From: Enterobacter sichuanensis
GTDB taxonomy: Bacteria > Pseudomonadota > Gammaproteobacteria > Enterobacterales > Enterobacteriaceae
DNA length: 46,688 bases
NCBI RefSeq assembly: GCF_002939185.1
Contig: NZ_POVL01000042.1
Location: forward strand, 1 to 46,688
Direction of reading: 5' to 3'
Shown in pieces: positions 1 to 7,699 of this stretch; positions within the stretch are counted from its first letter, which is position 1; each line of letters opens with the position of its first letter. The notes under the pieces were generated by a model. It saw only the letters and a list, made by a program, of their open reading frames with translations, had not been told where the DNA came from and did no database searches. A program made the translations under genes and the position numbers.

Positions 1-1088
1 CTAACAAAGCCGCGCTGTTCCAGGAAACGAAATCCATTTTACAGCCGGAGAAACTCACCGCGTTCCTGATCGAGAAGATGAAGTCGCTCGGTACTGCAGC
101 CTGTCCTCCGTATCACATTGCCTTTGTGGTCGGCGGCCTCTCTGCCGACCAGGCGCTGAAGGTCGCGAAGCTGGCTTCAACAAAATATTATGACAATCTG
201 CCCACCAGCGGGAACGAGCTGGGTCAGGCGTTCCGCGACACGGCGCTGGAAACCACGCTGCTCAACGCCAGCCGCGAATTCGGCATCGGCGCCCAGTTTG
301 GCGGCAAGTACTTCGCCCACGATATTCGCGTCATCCGCCTGCCGCGACACGGCGGTTCCTGCCCTGTCGCCATGGCACTTTCCTGCTCCGCTGACCGAAA
401 TATCAAAGCGAAAATCAACAAGCAGGGTATCTGGCTGGAGAAGCTGGAACATAACCCAGGGAAATACATCCCGGACGCCTGCCGTGAGGAAAACGACGCC
501 CGGACCGTACAGATCAACCTGAACCGCCCGCTGCGCGAGATCCTGCGCGATATGTCCACCCTGCCGATCGGCACCCGGTTGTCGTTAAGCGGCCCGATCG
601 TGGTCGCCCGCGATATTGCTCACGCCAAAATTAAAGCGCGGCTGGATAACGGCGAACCGATGCCAGAGTATATGAAAAACCATATCGTTTATTACGCTGG
701 CCCGGCGAAAACACCGGAGAATCAGGCCTGCGGTTCCCTCGGTCCGACCACCGGCGGGCGCATGGATGGCTACGTCGATGCTTTCCAGGCCGCGGGTGGA
801 AGCCTGATCATGCTTTCCAAAGGCAACCGCGGCCAGCAAGTCACCGATGCCTGCCATAAGCACGGCGGCTTCAACCTCGGCAGTATCGGCGGTGCGGCGG
901 CTCTGCTGGCGCAGCAGTATGTGAAAAGCCTGCGCTGCCTTGAGTATCCCGAACTGGGCATGGAGGCAGTGTGGATGATGGAGGTCGAAAATCTGCCCGC
1001 GTTTATGCTGGTTGACGACAAAGGAAATAATTTCTTCAGCCAGTTTGAGCAGCAGCATCGCTGCGCATCCTGCCCTGCCGGACATTAA
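1..1088 (+). CDS. Class I fumarate hydratase family enzyme (fumarase or mesaconase), 3' part
   Basis: The reading frame is open from base 3, so the gene begins outside the window; the ATG at 78 is internal. About 361 C-terminal residues are visible of a family length near 550, so roughly the first 185 are missing. Visible segments match FumA/FumB closely: [10 protein letters not shown], the block [25 protein letters not shown] and [12 protein letters not shown] with conserved cysteines of the [4Fe-4S] cluster, and the C-terminal beta-type domain with GPTTGGRMD and [12 protein letters not shown]. Class I enzymes reversibly hydrate fumarate; some paralogs act on mesaconate or tartrate, which sequence alone cannot separate. 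It ends 9 bp before a corrinoid adenosyltransferase gene, which favours a B12-linked pathway such as methylaspartate fermentation of glutamate. That role is inference. Confidence 0.88.
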   Translation, partial: NKAALFQETKSILQPEKLTAFLIEKMKSLGTAACPPYHIAFVVGGLSADQALKVAKLASTKYYDNLPTSGNELGQAFRDTALETTLLNASREFGIGAQFGGKYFAHDIRVIRLPRHGGSCPVAMALSCSADRNIKAKINKQGIWLEKLEHNPGKYIPDACREENDARTVQINLNRPLREILRDMSTLPIGTRLSLSGPIVVARDIAHAKIKARLDNGEPMPEYMKNHIVYYAGPAKTPENQACGSLGPTTGGRMDGYVDAFQAAGGSLIMLSKGNRGQQVTDACHKHGGFNLGSIGGAAALLAQQYVKSLRCLEYPELGMEAVWMMEVENLPAFMLVDDKGNNFFSQFEQQHRCASCPAGH

Positions 1089-1097
1089 GGAGCCATT

Positions 1098-1700
1098 ATG
1101 GAAGCGCGAGCTAACGCAGACAGACACCGCCAACGGCAGCAAAAGCGTAAAGAGCAGGTTGAGAGCCGCGTAGCGGCGGCAACGGAGAAGAGAGGCATTC
1201 TGATCGTCTTCACCGGCAACGGAAAAGGAAAGTCCACCGCCGCCTTCGGCACGGCGACGCGTGCCGTCGGGCACGGTAAAACCGTTGGCGTCGCGCAGTT
1301 TATTAAAGGTCAGTGGGATAATGGCGAATACAACACTCTGCATCCGCTCGGCGTCGAATTTCACATTATGGGCACCGGTTTTACGTGGGAAACACAAAAC
1401 CGGGAAACGGATATTCAGGCCGCAACGGCGGTGTGGCAGGAGAGCAAACGCATGCTGGCTGACCCACGTTATGACCTGGTGGTTCTGGATGAGCTCACCT
1501 ATATGCTGGCTTATCACTATCTGGACAGTCAGGAGGTGATCGCGGCGGTGGAGAACCGTCCGGTACAGCAGACCGTGATTGTCACCGGACGCGGCTGTCA
1601 CTCGCAATTACTGGCGCTTGCCGACACAGTCAGCGAAATGCGCCCGGTTAAACACGCATTTGACAGCGGTATCCAGGCGCAGGAGGGCATCGACTGGTAA
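1098..1700 (+). CDS. Corrinoid ATP:co(I)rrinoid adenosyltransferase, BtuR/CobO family
   Basis: The 200-residue protein is very similar to E. coli BtuR (196 residues) over its whole length. It has the P-loop GNGKGKSTAAFG near residues 41-52, the VGVAQFIKG segment, the acidic LDELTYM motif, VTGRGCH, and the family ending HAFDSGIQAQEGIDW. The N terminus is a basic, arginine- and glutamine-rich helix. The family transfers the adenosyl group of ATP to reduced corrinoids, giving adenosylcobalamin. Start is ATG 1098 with AAGGAG just upstream. The gene sits 9 bp behind the fumarase-type gene, so they are probably co-transcribed. E. coli btuR lies elsewhere, near trp, so this is likely an extra copy serving a local B12-dependent enzyme. 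A REP-type hairpin follows. Confidence 0.9.
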   Translation: MEARANADRHRQRQQKRKEQVESRVAAATEKRGILIVFTGNGKGKSTAAFGTATRAVGHGKTVGVAQFIKGQWDNGEYNTLHPLGVEFHIMGTGFTWETQNRETDIQAATAVWQESKRMLADPRYDLVVLDELTYMLAYHYLDSQEVIAAVENRPVQQTVIVTGRGCHSQLLALADTVSEMRPVKHAFDSGIQAQEGIDW

Positions 1701-1711
1701 GCGTGTCTGCA

Positions 1712-1742
1712 CCGGATGGCGCGCTGCACTGCCGCCATCCGG
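1712..1742. repeat. REP-like palindrome between convergent genes
   Basis: CCGGATGGCG at 1712-1721 is the inverted complement of CGCCATCCGG at 1733-1742, with an 11-base loop. This is the typical sequence of enterobacterial REP elements. It lies between the ends of the adenosyltransferase and LysR genes and may also stop transcription from one or both sides. Confidence 0.7.
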
Positions 1743-1744
1743 CA

Positions 1745-2653
1745 TTATGACTCAACCGGGGATACCACTGATTTTTGTAACAGCCACTCGCGGAAGACTT
1801 GTAACGGCTGTGCCTGAGACTTTTCTTCCCGCCATGTCATGATAAAGCGGTTGCCGGTGCGGATAGGCACATCACAGGGGATTACCATCTCGCCGCAGTC
1901 CAGGTCATGCTGGATGGCGAAGCGGGGAAGCAGCGCAACCCCAAGATTCGATCGTACTGCGGCAATCAGCATCGAGAGGAGGTCAAAACGCGGTCCCAGA
2001 TTCACGTCCGGACTGGTAATACCGGAAAGCACAAACCACTCCTGCCAGCCATTGATGCGAGTGCTTTGATGTAACAGCGGGAACTCCCTTAGCAACTCCT
2101 CAACCCCCAGCTTCTGCTCCGCATGAGGAAGCAAGCTTCGGCTGCAGACCGGCAGGATCTCCTCTTCAAATAAATAATCGACTTCCGACCACGGAGAACA
2201 AAAATCTGCGCGCATAATAGCCGCATCATATTCACGATTCAAAAAATCGCCGATATTGGCCAGCGAGTGAATATTAACAATAATATCAGGATTTAATTTA
2301 TTAAACTCCCATAAATTGGGGATCAGCCAATGCGTACTGAAGGTGGGATTGACCGCCAGTTCCACTACCTGAACAGCAGGCTGCCAATTCATTATCATAT
2401 TTGTATCGCGTTCCAGCTTATTCAGCGTCTCTTTGACGATATTCAGATAATGCTTTCCTGCCGCATTCAGAAAAATCCGTTTTTTGGCATGGTTAAATAA
2501 TGAGGTGTGTAAAAACTCCTCCAGGGCCGTCACCTGTCTGAACACTGCACTCTGCGTTAACGCCAGCTCTTCTGCGGCGCGGGTATAGCTTTCATGACGT
2601 GCCACCACTTCGAACGTCACCAGCAACTCGCTCTTGGGGATTTTTCCTCTCAT
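1745..2653 (-). CDS. LysR-family transcriptional regulator
   Basis: The protein has an N-terminal winged helix-turn-helix (SELLVTFEVVARHESYTRAAEELALTQSAVFRQVTALEE, stretched over about residues 8-46) followed by the usual LysR effector-binding domain, about 302 residues in all. Start choice: ATG at 2653 has GGAAG five bases upstream; the ATGs at 2665 and 2656 have no well-placed Shine-Dalgarno. It resembles the GcvA/DmlR-like class of regulators with a long linker helix. It is convergent with the fumarase-type and adenosyltransferase genes and probably controls them or genes further left; the effector cannot be told from sequence. The gene is AT-rich in its 5' half compared with the neighbouring metabolic genes. 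Confidence 0.85.
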   Translation of the reverse strand: MRGKIPKSELLVTFEVVARHESYTRAAEELALTQSAVFRQVTALEEFLHTSLFNHAKKRIFLNAAGKHYLNIVKETLNKLERDTNMIMNWQPAVQVVELAVNPTFSTHWLIPNLWEFNKLNPDIIVNIHSLANIGDFLNREYDAAIMRADFCSPWSEVDYLFEEEILPVCSRSLLPHAEQKLGVEELLREFPLLHQSTRINGWQEWFVLSGITSPDVNLGPRFDLLSMLIAAVRSNLGVALLPRFAIQHDLDCGEMVIPCDVPIRTGNRFIMTWREEKSQAQPLQVFREWLLQKSVVSPVES

Positions 2654-3097
2654 CATGTCTTCCATTCATGGTGGGTAACAGTATTTTTTTGAAGCGAATA
2701 AACCCTGCTTCAGAAGGATACCGCCATTATATTTTAGTTAGGCTTTGTCGGCAGTGATCCATACCATGATTTAATCAGTTTTGCGGCTCAGGCCAAACTA
2801 CTTGCAGAAAATGAAATGAAACATGAAAGATTATTAAGAACCTGTTCACTTTTGTGTCTCGGGTAATGGAGGCAGCGGTTTATTATACGAAAAAACGTAT
2901 GGCCATTAAAATCAGGAATAACCAGGGACTGGATGTTAAAAAATATAAAACAAAACGTTGAGCTATAAATAGAGCAGGGTTTTGTGTGTCCTGCTGATAA
3001 CGCTTTTCGCTCCCTGACAGCGCCAGCGTGACGGGTGTCAGAACGCCGTTCCTGCGCCTCATCAGCATGCATGCTGAAGCCGACAGAAAACAAAAAA
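2654..3097. other. Intergenic spacer between LysR gene and first tRNA-Ser
   Basis: About 440 bases without a convincing gene. It must hold the promoter of the leftward LysR gene near its left end. A 101-codon leftward open frame (2788-3093) has no recognisable domain or good ribosome binding site and is probably chance. The right edge is the terminator of the tRNA gene. Confidence 0.5.
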
Positions 3098-3120
3098 CCC
3101 AGGTCGCATAACGACCTGGG
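3098..3120 (-). terminator. Terminator of the first tRNA-Ser gene
   Basis: CCCAGGTCG (3098-3106) and CGACCTGGG (3112-3120) form a 9-bp stem with a 5-base loop. On the minus strand it is followed by a run of T residues (AAAAAA at 3092-3097 on the plus strand), ten bases after the tRNA 3' end. Confidence 0.88.
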
Positions 3121-3129
3121 TTTCGAATT

Positions 3130-3217
3130 TGGCGGAAGCGTAGAGATTCGAACTCTAGAACCCTTTCGGGTCGCCGGTTTTCAAGACCGGTGCCTTCAAC
3201 CGCTCGGCCACGCTTCC
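3130..3217 (-). tRNA. tRNA-Ser (anticodon UGA), variant copy of serT
   Basis: On the minus strand 88 bases fold as a class II tRNA with a long variable arm. The acceptor stem is GGAAGCG/CGCTTCC, the anticodon loop is CTTGAAA (UGA, reads UCA and related serine codons), the T-loop is TTCGAAT and the CCA end is encoded. It differs from the second copy (9178-9265) at three bases: acceptor position 6 is C rather than T, turning a G-U pair into C-G, and one T-stem pair is T-A instead of C-G. The changes keep or improve pairing, so the copy looks functional. It has its own promoter and terminator. Confidence 0.96.
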
Positions 3218-3229
3218 AAAGTGAGGCGC

Positions 3230-3258
3230 ACTATAAACATCTATTAGCGCCTTGTAAA
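3230..3258 (-). promoter_or_regulatory. Sigma-70 promoter of first tRNA-Ser
   Basis: Read on the minus strand: TTTACA (-35, 3253-3258), a 17-base spacer, and TATAGT (-10, 3230-3235), followed by a GC-rich GCGCCTC discriminator as in stringently controlled stable-RNA promoters. The second tRNA-Ser copy has the same two hexamers with the same spacing. Confidence 0.75.
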
Positions 3259-3387
3259 GCAGGAATTTTTCTATTTTTGACTACGGAGGGTTGATTGCTC
3301 AAAAAGCCACCGAGCCGGGGTCCCCGTTCTTTCTTCGCCCCCTTGTACATACCGTTACACAGCAACGCTCATCCTTTTAAAACACTC

Positions 3388-3396
3388 TGGTATAGA
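3388..3396 (+). promoter_or_regulatory. Possible extended -10 promoter element for the dlt-like operon
   Basis: TGGTATAGA is an extended -10 (TGnTATAnT-like) about 95 bases upstream of dltD. No good -35 hexamer is seen at the right distance. It is the best candidate I can find in the 234-base spacer, but weak. Confidence 0.3.
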
Positions 3397-3492
3397 ATGC
3401 CAAAAAAAATAGACCGCCATTTGTTGTGTAATTGTTATGAATTTGATTACCCACAGATTGTAGAAATTACTGCCATGTAGTCTTACTGGTTG

Positions 3493-4632
3493 ATGATGAA
3501 AATCAAAAATACGCTTTGCTTACATATCCTGATGGCGACCCTGGCCATGTTGTTCCTTTGTGTTCATCCGTTCGTGTCGGGCGTTAATCCGCCCCTCACC
3601 TTCCAGCCGCTGATTAAATCAATGGCGGGCACGCCGAAAGAACAAGCGGAAAAAAAAGCGACTATTTCCCATGCCTTAGAAGGGAATGCGATTTTTTTCA
3701 TTGGTGCGTCTGAGGTTGCAACCTCGGAAGATGAACATTACGCGGTATATAATTACTTTAATAAGCAATTGCATCAACCCGTTGTGGCGTATGGCGATGC
3801 CTTTGTCGATGACGAAACGCAATTTTTGCTGCTCTCACGTTTTAAAAATAGCCTTAACGCAAACAGTAAAGTTGTTTTGCTTCTGGCACCGGACAGCTTT
3901 TATTCAAAAGGTTTGCCTCCTGCTATCTATGCCGATAATTTCCCGGCCTCTGTTTTTAATCCGCTGATGCAGGATCCGCAGGCGCGCCCGTTGCTGGTAA
4001 ATTACTTAAAGCATATTGATGCTCAAGAAATAAGTCATTTAACCTTTGGTCAAATGCGCGTCTTTGGCTGGCACCCCGGTCTGATGTGGGACGAGCTGAG
4101 TTACCAGTTTGCCAATATCTGCACCCTGATTAAAAACGACTGGCTGACGCTGCTCCACGTCACGCCCGGGACGGTGCAGCCCTGGCCGCAGCAGCCCACA
4201 ACCCACATCACCCCGGACTGGGATAAAGAGCTGGCTCATGCACGCGAGCTCAATAAAAAACGCCAGCAGAGCGCGGCCACTCTGTGGATGGACAAAACGA
4301 TTTACGAGGAGGACGGTACGCGACAGCAGTGGGATGACACGCCGGTCGTACCTGCGCAAATCGCCGCGTTCAGAAAAACTGTCCAGTTGCTGAAAGACCG
4401 TCACGTACAGGTGATTGCTATCGTCGACCCGGTGAATCCCTGGGCGCTTTACCATACCGATACCTTCCGTCCGGTTGATAAGCAAATTCAAACCATTCTG
4501 GAAGCGAACCAGATCCCTTATTTCGATATGTACGCCATGCCTTATCAGAATGGCTGGAACTGGGATCGTTTGCACCCTTCCGAGCTGGCCTGGGTTCCTA
4601 TGATTCGCTTTATTGCACAGAGTTTTAAATAA
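3493..4632 (+). CDS. dltD: DltD-like D-alanyl transfer protein
   Basis: The 379-residue protein has one N-terminal membrane anchor (about residues 7-28) and an extracytoplasmic SGNH-hydrolase-like domain. The nucleophile motif is IGASEV with Ser73; the other two catalytic residues lie in WDRLHP near the C terminus (Asp358, His361), the DxxH arrangement of DltD. In the D-alanylation pathway DltD moves the D-alanyl ester to the final polymer outside the membrane. It is the first gene of a tight operon; its stop overlaps the next start by one base (TAATG). The start is uncertain: TTG 3490, ATG 3493 and ATG 3496 are adjacent and none has a strong Shine-Dalgarno. The first 500 bases are AT-rich for this genome, which hints at horizontal gain. 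Confidence 0.88.
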   Translation: MMKIKNTLCLHILMATLAMLFLCVHPFVSGVNPPLTFQPLIKSMAGTPKEQAEKKATISHALEGNAIFFIGASEVATSEDEHYAVYNYFNKQLHQPVVAYGDAFVDDETQFLLLSRFKNSLNANSKVVLLLAPDSFYSKGLPPAIYADNFPASVFNPLMQDPQARPLLVNYLKHIDAQEISHLTFGQMRVFGWHPGLMWDELSYQFANICTLIKNDWLTLLHVTPGTVQPWPQQPTTHITPDWDKELAHARELNKKRQQSAATLWMDKTIYEEDGTRQQWDDTPVVPAQIAAFRKTVQLLKDRHVQVIAIVDPVNPWALYHTDTFRPVDKQIQTILEANQIPYFDMYAMPYQNGWNWDRLHPSELAWVPMIRFIAQSFK

Positions 4633-4751
4633 TGAAAATTGCGATCCGTCTTTTTTTCCTTTATCTCCTGCTGGCGATCACCATCGTCGCGTGGACCTCT
4701 GTCGATGACAGCATGAGTATGCAGCTGCATTTTGAATATCAAAAGTTCTGA
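4632..4751 (+). CDS. dltX: DltX-like membrane peptide, probable acyl relay of the operon
   Basis: A 39-residue peptide too short for most gene callers. It has one transmembrane helix (about residues 4-22, from Arg6-Leu7 to Trp21) and a short extracytoplasmic tail ending FEYQKF. Gram-positive DltX peptides of about 50 residues end with the motif F-x-Y-x-x-F (as FIYNEF), whose tyrosine is reported to carry D-alanine between DltB and DltD. Here Phe34, Tyr36 and the C-terminal Phe39 fit the motif exactly. Start ATG 4632 overlaps the dltD stop by one base, so translation is probably coupled; the next gene starts within 10 bases of its stop. Assignment rests on size, topology, tail motif and position between dltD and dltB. 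Confidence 0.82.
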   Translation: MKIAIRLFFLYLLLAITIVAWTSVDDSMSMQLHFEYQKF

Positions 4752-4760
4752 GGCCGAATG

Positions 4761-5879
4761 ATGTACAGCTCAGGCATGTTTTTTGTCTATTTATTTTCAT
4801 CCGCCCTGGCGTTTGCGCTGATCAATCGCGTATTACGTCATCGCCTGACGTATTTATCGGCGTTATCCGTCCTCGCTGCATTAGGCTGGGGCTATATTTT
4901 TCAGGGTGATTACCGTGTTCCCGCGGTCGTTTTTTTCAGTTTTTACCTTGTCGCCACGTTAAAAGAAAAAGGCTGGTTAAAAACCTGGCAGGCGATTGTG
5001 TTAACGCTGCTGCCTTTATTTTTGGTGAAACTGCATCTTAATCATCATCTCGGCATGATCGGCCTCTCTTTTATGACGTTCCGCGCGGTGGACGTGCTGC
5101 TCTATCGCAGTAAAAAAGAAGGACAGAATTTCCTGCATTATTTCTGTTATCTGTTTATGCCCTTTATTATTCTGGCGGGCCCAATGTACCGCTGGCGGAC
5201 ATGGATGAGCGATGTCAGTAAGCCCGTCTTTGCCCTTAACCGCGAACAGTTTTTAGTGGCGCTGGAGCAAATCATTACCGGCATTGTCCAGAAGTTCCTG
5301 TTTGCCATGCTGGTTGATTCACTTGTCGTGCAGCCCTGGAGCCATAAGCCGTTTACGCTGACCGTGAGCGTGGTGATGTCACTGGCCTATAGCGCCTATC
5401 TCTATTTTGATTTTGCGGGTTACAGCAATATGGCCATCGGCGCAGGCCGCCTGTTTGGGTTGAACATTCCGGCAAACTTCAATATGCCGCTTCTGGCAAA
5501 GAATCCACAGGATTTCTGGCGTCGCTTCCACATCAGCCTGTCTGAATGGCTACGCGACGTGGTGTTTATGCCCGTCTATATGAACCTGATGAAGTTTACT
5601 TTTTTCCGTCAGAACAAAACGCTGGCGCAAAATATCGGCATTTTTTGCACCCTGTTCTGCATGGGCGCGTGGAATGGCCTGGAACGCCATTATGTCATCA
5701 GCGGCGCGCTGTTTGGCGCGATTTCGGTGGCCCATAACATGCTGTTGTGGTCAGCCAAACGCAGCCCGGCATTACAGCGCGGATTGCAGTATCCGGCTGT
5801 TGCTTTTTTGGGGCGAATTCTGACGCTGGGAAGCGCGGCAGGGTCCCTTTACATCTTTAGTGGAATGTCACCTCTATGA
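4761..5879 (+). CDS. dltB: DltB-like MBOAT membrane acyltransferase
   Basis: About 372 residues with roughly ten or more transmembrane helices. MBOAT landmarks are visible: YLYFDFAGYSNMAIGAGRLFG, the segment NPQDFWRRFHISLSEWLRD (His257 counting from ATG 4761), and MGAWNGLERHYVISG. The last corresponds to the GxWHG motif with the second conserved histidine in Staphylococcus and Streptococcus DltB, but here that position is Asn (305), with a His five residues later. DltB takes the amino acid from the carrier protein DltC and passes it across the membrane. GAGG at 4750-4753 is seven bases from ATG 4761 and four from ATG 4758; I prefer 4761. The end overlaps dltA by four bases (ATGA). Confidence 0.9.
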   Translation: MYSSGMFFVYLFSSALAFALINRVLRHRLTYLSALSVLAALGWGYIFQGDYRVPAVVFFSFYLVATLKEKGWLKTWQAIVLTLLPLFLVKLHLNHHLGMIGLSFMTFRAVDVLLYRSKKEGQNFLHYFCYLFMPFIILAGPMYRWRTWMSDVSKPVFALNREQFLVALEQIITGIVQKFLFAMLVDSLVVQPWSHKPFTLTVSVVMSLAYSAYLYFDFAGYSNMAIGAGRLFGLNIPANFNMPLLAKNPQDFWRRFHISLSEWLRDVVFMPVYMNLMKFTFFRQNKTLAQNIGIFCTLFCMGAWNGLERHYVISGALFGAISVAHNMLLWSAKRSPALQRGLQYPAVAFLGRILTLGSAAGSLYIFSGMSPL

Positions 5880-7309
5880 AAAATCACGCCGACCTTCAGG
5901 CACTGCAGGATTTCTTACGTGCGGCATTATGCGATCCCGCGCGTCCGCAACAGCTGGCCATCAGCGGCAGCGACGAATCTCTAAGCTGGGAACAGCTTTC
6001 CGCAGCCGTGACGGACTGGGCGCAGCGCTATCAGCGCTGCCGGCCTGTTGCAGGTACGCCGGTCGTCTTGTACGGACACCAGCAGGCGGAATTTGCCGTG
6101 GCGATTTATAGCTGCCTGCTGCATAACATTCCGTATATCCCGGTCGACTGCATCTATCCGCAGGAAAGGCTGAAGGAGATCTGCCATCTGGCCAGTGCCC
6201 CTTACTATTACGACGTGGCGACCCGGCAGTTCACCGCCACCGGTGAGACAGGCAAGGTGCTGGAGGAGCAAGATCTGGCCTATATCATGTTTACCTCGGG
6301 CAGCACCGGCAAGCCTAAAGGCGTGCAGATTGGGCGTGAGAGCGTATGGCACTTCATGAAATGGGTCAGCAAAGATTTTTCACTGCCGGAACAACCGGTG
6401 CTGATGAACCACGCGGTATTCAGTTTTGACCTCTCCCTGATCCCGTTACTGGCGAATCTGGCGATGGGGGGACACATCGTACTGAACGCCAAAGAGGATA
6501 TTCAGAAAGCGAACTGGCTGGCGCGGCTGAAAAGCAACGCGGTTTCCGCCTGGGTTTCCACCCCCTCTTTTGCTTACCAGCAGCTGCTGTCCCCGCAGTT
6601 TAACAGCGAGTATTTGCCAGCACTCAAGGTCTTTATCTTCATTGGTGAGGTGTTAAATAAAGCGCTGGTTAAGCAGCTACGCCGCCGTTTCCCGCAGGCC
6701 AACATCATTAACGCTTATGGCCCGACGGAAGCGACCATTGCGACAACCGTGGTGGAAATAACGGATGAGATCCTCAACAGCGACAGCGCCGTGCTGCCGG
6801 TGGGGGTCATGATGCCAGAGAGCAAAATGGAAATTACCGCCGAGGGCGAGCTGATTATCTGGGGTAAGAACGTTATGCGCGGCTACCTCGGCCTGCCGCA
6901 GGAGAACGCGGCAAAATTGCTCCACCGTGAAAATGAAGCCTTTCGCGGCTACCGGACCGGCGATCTGGGTTATGAAGCGGGGCTCATCTATTGTCAGGGC
7001 CGCAATGACAGCCAGATCAAACTGAATGGTTACCGTATTGAAATCAACGAGATCGAAAACCGTCTGCTGGCCATGTCCGGCATCAACGAAGCGGTGGTAC
7101 TGCCGCTGAAGAAATCCTGTGGCAGCGTACTGCGCATTGCCGCCTTCTGCGTGACGGAGCTGGCACCGGATACGATCAAAACCGCCCTGTCGAAGGTGGT
7201 TCCACCCTATATGGTACCGTCACAAATTATCGTCAAAGACGCTTTACCGTTGAATCCTAACGGCAAAATTGACCGCAAACTGCTGGACGCTTACGCCCGC
7301 ACACATTAA
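5876..7309 (+). CDS. dltA: DltA-like adenylation enzyme (amino acid:carrier protein ligase)
   Basis: A 477-residue member of the adenylate-forming family, slightly shorter than Gram-positive DltA (about 504). Core motifs in order: A3 FTSGSTGKPKG (139-149), the substrate-pocket segment FSFDLS, A5 NAYGPTEAT, A7 YRTGDLGY, A8 GRNDSQIKLNGYRIEINEIE, and A10 NPNGKIDRK with the catalytic lysine. It would activate an amino acid with ATP and load it on DltC. In Bacillus cereus DltA the residue before GEVL is Cys269, which helps select D-alanine; here the same place is Ile256 (FIFIGEVL). Substrate could still be D-alanine, but glycine or another small amino acid should be considered. Start overlaps dltB by ATGA. 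Confidence 0.92.
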   Translation: MKNHADLQALQDFLRAALCDPARPQQLAISGSDESLSWEQLSAAVTDWAQRYQRCRPVAGTPVVLYGHQQAEFAVAIYSCLLHNIPYIPVDCIYPQERLKEICHLASAPYYYDVATRQFTATGETGKVLEEQDLAYIMFTSGSTGKPKGVQIGRESVWHFMKWVSKDFSLPEQPVLMNHAVFSFDLSLIPLLANLAMGGHIVLNAKEDIQKANWLARLKSNAVSAWVSTPSFAYQQLLSPQFNSEYLPALKVFIFIGEVLNKALVKQLRRRFPQANIINAYGPTEATIATTVVEITDEILNSDSAVLPVGVMMPESKMEITAEGELIIWGKNVMRGYLGLPQENAAKLLHRENEAFRGYRTGDLGYEAGLIYCQGRNDSQIKLNGYRIEINEIENRLLAMSGINEAVVLPLKKSCGSVLRIAAFCVTELAPDTIKTALSKVVPPYMVPSQIIVKDALPLNPNGKIDRKLLDAYARTH

Positions 7310-7327
7310 TGACACCAGGAAAAAATG

Positions 7328-7546
7328 ATGGAACAAGAAATTCTCGCCCTGTTCGAAAACGTATTATCCCGTAAGGTCGGTTTCCACGATGAACTGATTG
7401 ACTCAGACATTCTCGACTCCATTCTGGCTGTCGATATGGTACTGGAAGTGCAGGACGTTTACGGCTGTATGATCCCGCCAACAGACGTGGCGACGGTGCT
7501 GAAAACCCCGGCGGACCTGGCCCGCTATATTGAAGAACACCGTTAA
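7328..7546 (+). CDS. dltC: DltC-like acyl carrier protein
   Basis: An acidic 72-residue carrier protein with the four-helix carrier pattern. The phosphopantetheine site is the serine in SDILDSILAVD (Ser31 from ATG 7328), as in DltC and other peptidyl or acyl carrier proteins. It would hold the activated amino acid as a thioester between DltA in the cytoplasm and DltB in the membrane. AGGA at 7317-7320 is seven bases from ATG 7328; ATG 7325 is also possible. It is the last gene of the operon, 15 to 18 bases after dltA. The gene order D-X-B-A-C differs from the X-A-B-C-D order usual in Firmicutes. Confidence 0.92.
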   Translation: MEQEILALFENVLSRKVGFHDELIDSDILDSILAVDMVLEVQDVYGCMIPPTDVATVLKTPADLARYIEEHR

Positions 7547-7699
7547 CAAAAATGAAACCGCCTGCTTTTACACTTTATCCTACACTTTAGGAGTACTGTC
7601 GGTACGGGAAACAGAAAAAAGCCAACTTAATTAAGGCATTACTGATCTGCACTGCGTTCAGTCGGCACGCGTTTTGCCTTTAACAGAGGAGTCAGCGGT

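Noticed and set aside
585..1607. 340-codon minus-strand open frame across the fumarase-type and adenosyltransferase genes
   Set aside because: It spans two well-identified genes on the other strand and shows no domain of its own.
2788..3093. 101-codon minus-strand open frame between the LysR gene and tRNA-Ser
   Set aside because: No ribosome binding site, no recognisable domain, and composition unlike a real protein; it also runs to the tRNA terminator.
3295..3480. 61-codon plus-strand frame upstream of dltD
   Set aside because: No Shine-Dalgarno and no recognisable feature; it lies in the likely promoter region of the operon.
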